This document shows, one piece after another, positions 24,320 through 28,087 of a DNA stretch of 28,087 nucleotides. Position 1 is the first letter of the stretch; every line of letters begins with the position of its first letter. The notes below the pieces were generated by a model that saw only the letters and a program-made list of their open reading frames with translations, searched no databases and had not been told where the DNA came from. The position numbers and the translations under genes are program-made. The stretch covers positions 1 to 28,087 of IMG/VR virus record IMGVR_UViG_3300032245_001022; one strand, written 5' to 3'. Origin of the DNA: a virus.

Positions 24320-24472
24320 ATGGGTAGAAAAAAAATTATTGAAAAATTTAAAAAGGTTAAAATCGGGGTATCAATTGACCCCGATTTACCTGAATATTTT
24401 AAAGAAAAATCAATTAATCTATCGTCATTAGTTAATAAATTATTAAGAAAACATATTGAAGATGGAAACTAA
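24320..24472 (+). CDS. Small ribbon-helix-helix-like protein (50 residues)
   Basis: Reads MGRKKIIEKFKKVKIGVSID, then PDLPEYFKEKSINLSSLVNK and LLRKHIEDGN. A basic arm is followed by a strand (VKIGVSI), then helix, turn (INLS) and helix, the ribbon-helix-helix form of CopG/Arc-type DNA binders. Its last 11 bases overlap the start of the HNH endonuclease gene. A plausible role is local regulation of the endonuclease or RNase H gene, but that is inference. It resembles in layout the minus-strand protein at 1991-2140, though not closely in sequence. Confidence 0.75.
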   Translation: MGRKKIIEKFKKVKIGVSIDPDLPEYFKEKSINLSSLVNKLLRKHIEDGN

Positions 24473-25145
24473 AGTTTGTTATAAATGTAAGGAAGAAAAG
24501 GATGTTTGTGAATTTGGTAATCGTTCAAATACTAAAGACGGTAAATCTTCACAATGTAAAAAATGTCACAATCTAAGGTCTGCGGATTACCAAAAACGAA
24601 ATTATAAAGAATGTTTGGAAAGACAAAGACAGTGGAGAAGTAAAAATCCTGAATGGGTGAGTAATGCTAACAAAAAAAACTATGATAATAATAGGGAATA
24701 TAATTTAAATAGAGTTAAAGATTGGTATGAAAATAACCCAAACAAAAGAAAAGAATACCGAGAAAATTACAAACCAAGGAAACACGAAAAAAGAAAAGAA
24801 AGAAGAGAATCTGACCCTATTTTTTCATTAATTAATAATGTCAGAAGTCGTCTTTACAAATACCTAACCAAGTTGGATATCACTAAAAAAAACAAAACAT
24901 TTGACATTGTGGGGTGTAATCCATTACAATTAAAAGAACATTTAGAAAAACAATTTACTAACGGTATGTGTTGGGAAAATAGAAATGAATGGCATATTGA
25001 CCACATAATTCCATTGTCGTCAGCAAAAACAGAAGATGAATTATATAAACTATGTCATTATACTAATTTGCAACCGCTTTGGGCGATTGATAATATTAAA
25101 AAAGGTAAAAAAATTTTGTCAAACAATTCAAACACTAATTCGTGA
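24462..25145 (+). CDS. HNH endonuclease, free-standing homing type
   Basis: A 227-residue protein starting METKVCYKCKEEKDVCEF. Paired CxxC motifs at 6/9 and 32/35 form a zinc ribbon of the kind common in phage HNH enzymes. A long, very basic central region (KKNYDNNREYNLNRVKDW, RKEYRENYKPRKHEKRKERR) would contact DNA. The HNH site near the C terminus reads EWHIDHIIPLSSAKTEDEL (H178, D180, H181), then YTNLQPLWAIDNIKKGKK, giving the Asn and last basic positions. The ATG at 24462 is preferred over a TTG two codons earlier. It overlaps the gene before it by 11 bases and the RNase H gene by 4, fitting insertion of a mobile gene between uvsX and rnh. Confidence 0.9.
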   Translation: METKVCYKCKEEKDVCEFGNRSNTKDGKSSQCKKCHNLRSADYQKRNYKECLERQRQWRSKNPEWVSNANKKNYDNNREYNLNRVKDWYENNPNKRKEYRENYKPRKHEKRKERRESDPIFSLINNVRSRLYKYLTKLDITKKNKTFDIVGCNPLQLKEHLEKQFTNGMCWENRNEWHIDHIIPLSSAKTEDELYKLCHYTNLQPLWAIDNIKKGKKILSNNSNTNS

Positions 25146-26146
25146 AAAAAACTCTACTTGTAGATGGTAATAATTTGATGAAGATTGGGTTTCATGGGGT
25201 GAAAGATTACTTTCACAACGGAGAACATATCGGAGCGATTTATCACTTCATTAACACTTTAAGAAAGTTTATTGAAGAACAAAATTTTGATAAGGTAGTT
25301 GTTTGTTGGGATGGAGAAGATTCCACGAGTTTACGTGGAATTCTTTATCCCAAATACAAACAAAATCGCACATTAACTATGGAGGACGCAATCTTTATGT
25401 CCTACCTAAAACAAAAAAATCGTGTCAAACAATATCTTGAAGAGGTCTATATTAGACAACTTGAGATTAGTGGTAGAGAGGCTGATGATTTAATTGCTTA
25501 TTATTGCCAAGTATCTGAAAATGAAGATAAACTTATTTTTTCATCAGACAGAGACTTAACACAACTTATTTCCGAAAAGGTGTCAGTATACTCACCATCA
25601 GTTAAAGCTACGTTTAAACACGGGGATAGGATTAAATTTGATGATTTTGAGTTTCCACACTATAACGTAAAAACTTTAAAGATATTAACTGGTGATAAAT
25701 CGGATAATATTGAAGGTATCTATCTTTTGGGTGAAAAAACTTTAGTTAAATTTTTTCCTGAGATACTTGAAAAAGAAGTTTCTTATAACGATATTTTAAC
25801 AAGAGCTGAAGATTTGTTAAAAGAACAAAAAGACAATCAAGCTCTAAAGAATCTTTTAACAGGTAAAACAAAATCAGGTATTTTTGAAAAAGAATTTTTC
25901 CAAGTTAACGAACAGATTGTTGACTTATCTAATCCTTTATTGAGAGATGAAGACAAAGAAGAAATACTATCAATTGTTACAGAAAAATTAGATATTGAAG
26001 GTAGAAGTTACAAGAACTTAATTAAGTATATGGTTGAGGACGGGTTATTCAAATACCTCCCAAAAGGGGATGACTCATGGACATACTTCATCCAACCATT
26101 TATGAAGTTAACAAGAAAAGAAAAAACAAAAACAAACAAAAAATAA
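25142..26146 (+). CDS. rnh: RNase H / FEN-type 5'-3' exonuclease (T4 Rnh-like)
   Basis: A 334-residue protein (T4 Rnh is 305), with a GTG start overlapping the upstream stop as GTGA. All acidic metal ligands of the FEN/PIN-like nuclease are present: D8 (LLVDGNN), D57 (VCWDGED), E113/D115/D116 (GREADDL), D136/D138 (SSDRDL) and D185/D188 (TGDKSDN). The following GIYLLGEKT helix-hairpin-helix binds the duplex. In T4 this enzyme removes RNA primers from Okazaki fragments with gp32's help. The C terminus is a lysine/threonine-rich tail (KLTRKEKTKTNKK). Confidence 0.88.
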   Translation: MKKTLLVDGNNLMKIGFHGVKDYFHNGEHIGAIYHFINTLRKFIEEQNFDKVVVCWDGEDSTSLRGILYPKYKQNRTLTMEDAIFMSYLKQKNRVKQYLEEVYIRQLEISGREADDLIAYYCQVSENEDKLIFSSDRDLTQLISEKVSVYSPSVKATFKHGDRIKFDDFEFPHYNVKTLKILTGDKSDNIEGIYLLGEKTLVKFFPEILEKEVSYNDILTRAEDLLKEQKDNQALKNLLTGKTKSGIFEKEFFQVNEQIVDLSNPLLRDEDKEEILSIVTEKLDIEGRSYKNLIKYMVEDGLFKYLPKGDDSWTYFIQPFMKLTRKEKTKTNKK

Positions 26147-26154
26147 CATAAATT

Positions 26155-26607
26155 ATGAAAGAACAAGACATTACCAAACTGGAATTCTTGATGACGGTAA
26201 ACAACAATTTTATCGTACAACGTTTTTTTAACGTTAAGGGGTATAACCCAAGAGCTCACAACTCGGCTGAGTTGATTGATTTGATGGATGGTTTCATTTC
26301 AGAATTGAAAGAAAATTTCAAAATGAAAACTGTAAACTACATGTTGGACAATCAATATCAGATTAGTGAAGACCCTGAGGTATTGAACACATCATTCACT
26401 GACGGACCTGAGTCGTTTAACATCTATATCAAAAATGGTGATACGACAATGTGTCATTATACGTTTGATGCTAAACTTTATCCACCGAAGGTAAGATACA
26501 CCGTAGACATACGCCCGTTCCTAAAAGGTATCCTTTTTGGTCTTACTGACGTGTTGTCATCTAGAAATTTAACACACGAATACATGGGTTATCAGCTGGC
26601 TCGTTGA
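26155..26607 (+). CDS. Protein of unknown function between rnh and gp41 (150 residues)
   Basis: Starts MKEQDITKLEFLMTVNNNFI eight bases after the rnh stop, with no TATTTAT element, so it is probably co-transcribed with rnh. The first half is helical (AELIDLMDGFISELKENFK), and the second half looks like a beta sheet (SFNIYIKNGDTTMCHYTFDA, then KVRYTVDIRPFLKGI). No membrane segment or catalytic motif is evident. T4 has other small genes near rnh and before 41 (dsbA, 33, 40), but I see no convincing match to any. A replication or transcription accessory role is a guess from its neighbours. Confidence 0.8.
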   Translation: MKEQDITKLEFLMTVNNNFIVQRFFNVKGYNPRAHNSAELIDLMDGFISELKENFKMKTVNYMLDNQYQISEDPEVLNTSFTDGPESFNIYIKNGDTTMCHYTFDAKLYPPKVRYTVDIRPFLKGILFGLTDVLSSRNLTHEYMGYQLAR

Positions 26608-26614
26608 TATTTAT
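26608..26614 (+). promoter_or_regulatory. TATTTAT element upstream of helicase gene
   Basis: TATTTATTCAAAAAACAAA starts directly after the TGA of the preceding gene and ends 18 bases before the ATG at 26633. Confidence 0.4.
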
Positions 26615-26632
26615 TCAAAAAACAAACATAAT

Positions 26633-28003
26633 ATGGCTGACAAAAATTTTGATTATTTGGGAGAGACCTTCCAATTACAACTTCTTAACCAAATGATAGT
26701 TGATAAGGACTTTTCACACTCAATTATTGAGGTGATTGAACCTAACTATTTTGAAAACAAATACTTCCGATTATTTGTTCAGATGGTAAAAGAATACTAC
26801 TCAAAGTTTGAACACAGTCCTAGTTTTGAGACAATTCAACAAAAAGCTAAGAGTGAAATTAGTCAGGAGTTATTATTAAAGATAACTCTTGACACTATTT
26901 CTGATATACAAAATGTTACTGAAGAAGGTACTCAGTTTGTTCAGGAAAAGGCTTTGAAGTTTTGTAAACAACAAGAACTTCAAAAGGTTATGGATAAAGC
27001 TAAGAAAATCATTGACCACGGTGAGTTTGAAAACTACGACACTTTGGAAGAAATGGTTAGAGAAGCTTTACAGGTTGGAAACGTGGATAGAGGAACGGGA
27101 GATGTGTTTCAAGACTTAGATGAGGTATTGGCGGATGATTATAGACATCCAATCCCAATGGGAATACCGGGTATTGACAATCTTTTGAAAGGTGGTTTGG
27201 CAAAAGGAGAAATTGGTGTTATATTAGCGCCCACAGGTGTTGGTAAATCAACACTGACTACAAAAATTGCTAATCACGCTTTTAATTTAGGGTTTAATGT
27301 TTTACAAATTTTCTTTGAGGATAACTATAAGATTATTCAGAGAAAACATTTTACATGTTGGACAGGTATAGCACCTGATGACCTTAGTAATCATAAAGAA
27401 AAAGTATTGGCAAAAGTTGCAGAAATTAAAGAAACAATGCCAAACAAGTTAGTGATGAAGAAGTTACCTTCTGACACATTAACTATGAATCAGATTAAAA
27501 ATCAGATTAGAAAAATGATTGCTGATGGGATAAAGATTGATATGGTTATTTTAGACTATATTGATTGTGTGACACCTGAAAAGATGATGGACGATGAATG
27601 GAAATCTGAAGGTTCAGTGATGAGAGCATTTGAATCAATGTGTCACGAATTAGATATTGCCGGTTGGACTGCAACACAGGGTAATAGAAGTTCTATTTCA
27701 TCTGATGTGGTAACAACTGACCAAATGGGTGGTTCTATTAAGAAAGCTCAAGTCGGGCACGTCATCATTACGGTGGCTAAGTCACTACAACAAAAAGAAT
27801 TAAATCTTGCAACTATTGCAATCACAAAGTCAAGAATTGGTAAAGACGGGGTGGTATTTGAAAACTGTAAGTTCAATAACGAAATGTTAGAAAGTGATAC
27901 AGAAAGTACTACAACATTCTTAGGACTTGAAGAACAAAAGGAAGAAAGAAATAGAAGTAGAATTAAAGAAATTATGGAGAAAAGAAAACAAACAACAGTA
28001 TAA
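26633..28003 (+). CDS. 41: Replicative DNA helicase gp41 (DnaB family)
   Basis: A 456-residue protein (T4 gp41 is 475). The N-terminal helical domain (FQLQLLNQMIVDKDF onwards) packs the hexamer and binds primase. The RecA-type motor has Walker A APTGVGKST (199-207) preceded by GIPGIDNLLKGGLAKGE, Walker B MVILDYIDC with D308, the Gln motif ATQGNR, and a downstream KAQVGHVIITVAKS strand with IAITKSRIGKDG carrying the arginine-finger region. It unwinds DNA 5' to 3' on the lagging strand ahead of the phage polymerase. The C terminus is charged (RIKEIMEKRKQTTV). The primase gene is not in the window. Confidence 0.92.
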   Translation: MADKNFDYLGETFQLQLLNQMIVDKDFSHSIIEVIEPNYFENKYFRLFVQMVKEYYSKFEHSPSFETIQQKAKSEISQELLLKITLDTISDIQNVTEEGTQFVQEKALKFCKQQELQKVMDKAKKIIDHGEFENYDTLEEMVREALQVGNVDRGTGDVFQDLDEVLADDYRHPIPMGIPGIDNLLKGGLAKGEIGVILAPTGVGKSTLTTKIANHAFNLGFNVLQIFFEDNYKIIQRKHFTCWTGIAPDDLSNHKEKVLAKVAEIKETMPNKLVMKKLPSDTLTMNQIKNQIRKMIADGIKIDMVILDYIDCVTPEKMMDDEWKSEGSVMRAFESMCHELDIAGWTATQGNRSSISSDVVTTDQMGGSIKKAQVGHVIITVAKSLQQKELNLATIAITKSRIGKDGVVFENCKFNNEMLESDTESTTTFLGLEEQKEERNRSRIKEIMEKRKQTTV

Positions 28004-28016
28004 TTATTAAAACAAT

Positions 28017-28087
28017 ATGGAACAAAATATGGAAAAATTATTAGAAGAAAATCCAAATCGTTTTGTGATATTCCCAATCAAGTATAA
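28017..28087 (+). CDS. nrdB: Ribonucleotide reductase beta subunit NrdB, N-terminal fragment
   Basis: Twenty-three codons are visible before the window ends: MEQNMEKLLEENPNRFVIFP, then IKY. The NRFVIFPIK stretch is the hallmark N terminus of class Ia NrdB, where it precedes the helices that carry the diiron-tyrosyl site. Starts at 28017 or 28029 are both possible. The gene would supply deoxynucleotides for replication, as nrdA/nrdB do in T4. No TATTTAT element precedes it, so it probably continues the gp41 transcript. Confidence 0.8.
   Translation, partial: MEQNMEKLLEENPNRFVIFPIKY

Noticed and set aside
24456-24461. TTG start for the HNH gene two codons before the ATG
   Set aside because: It adds only two residues; the ATG at 24462 sits right before the zinc-ribbon cysteines and needs no rare start.
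1-28087. tRNA genes, CRISPR arrays, integrase or attachment sites
   Set aside because: Gaps between genes are short and A/T-rich; I saw no cloverleaf-like sequence, no regularly spaced direct repeats and no recombinase gene.

Overview
The window is a 28 kb piece of a T4-like (contractile-tailed) phage genome. The T4-type virion genes are recognisable by family resemblance: neck gp14, sheath stabiliser gp15, sheath gp18, tube gp19, baseplate chaperone gp26, tape measure, tube-cap and hub-like proteins, and gp53. They are followed by T4-type replication genes: gp32, UvsX, RNase H/FEN, gp41 helicase and the start of NrdB. The DNA is very AT-rich. Start codons are preceded by A/T-rich sequence with no Shine-Dalgarno motif, and the one promoter-like sequence of host type fits the Bacteroidetes pattern (TTTG ... 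TAnnTTTG). A Bacteroidetes/Flavobacteriia-type host is therefore my best guess, by inference only. No database search was possible; protein names rest on motif recognition and gene order.

Layout. Bases 1-369 hold the N-terminal part of an unidentified minus-strand gene. Bases 427-6964 carry neck and tail-tube genes (14-like, 15-like, 18, a HAD-type phosphatase, 19), with a 49-codon minus-strand ribbon-helix-helix-like gene between 15 and 18, where T4 has its terminase genes 16 and 17. Bases 7060-7954 hold a gp26-type chaperone whose reading frame appears to continue, through a +1 frameshift at a T6 run, into a gp51/GT-like tail-chaperone segment, directly upstream of the tape measure gene (7981-9972). 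Bases 10008-21365 are three overlapping genes for the baseplate: a 1607-residue tube-cap/initiator-like protein, a short gp53, and a 2073-residue hub-like protein. Bases 21398-22280 hold two small unknown genes, one with Pro/Ala repeats. Bases 22349-28087 are the replication module, interrupted by a ribbon-helix-helix gene and an HNH endonuclease gene that overlap each other and the RNase H gene.

Regulation. A directional AT element, TATTTAT, usually followed by an A/T-rich stretch, lies just upstream of most genes that do not overlap their predecessor, on both strands. It is the reverse complement of the core of the T4 late promoter (TATAAATA) and is the best candidate for this phage's own promoter signal. 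The genes for gp32, UvsX and gp26 lack it, and gp32 instead has a -35/-10-like promoter. Three hairpin terminators follow the sheath, tube and gp32 genes.

The most interesting points are the probable frameshifted tail chaperone, the TATTTAT element, a cysteine-free (zinc-less) gp32, the phosphatase gene set between sheath and tube, and the two giant baseplate proteins.
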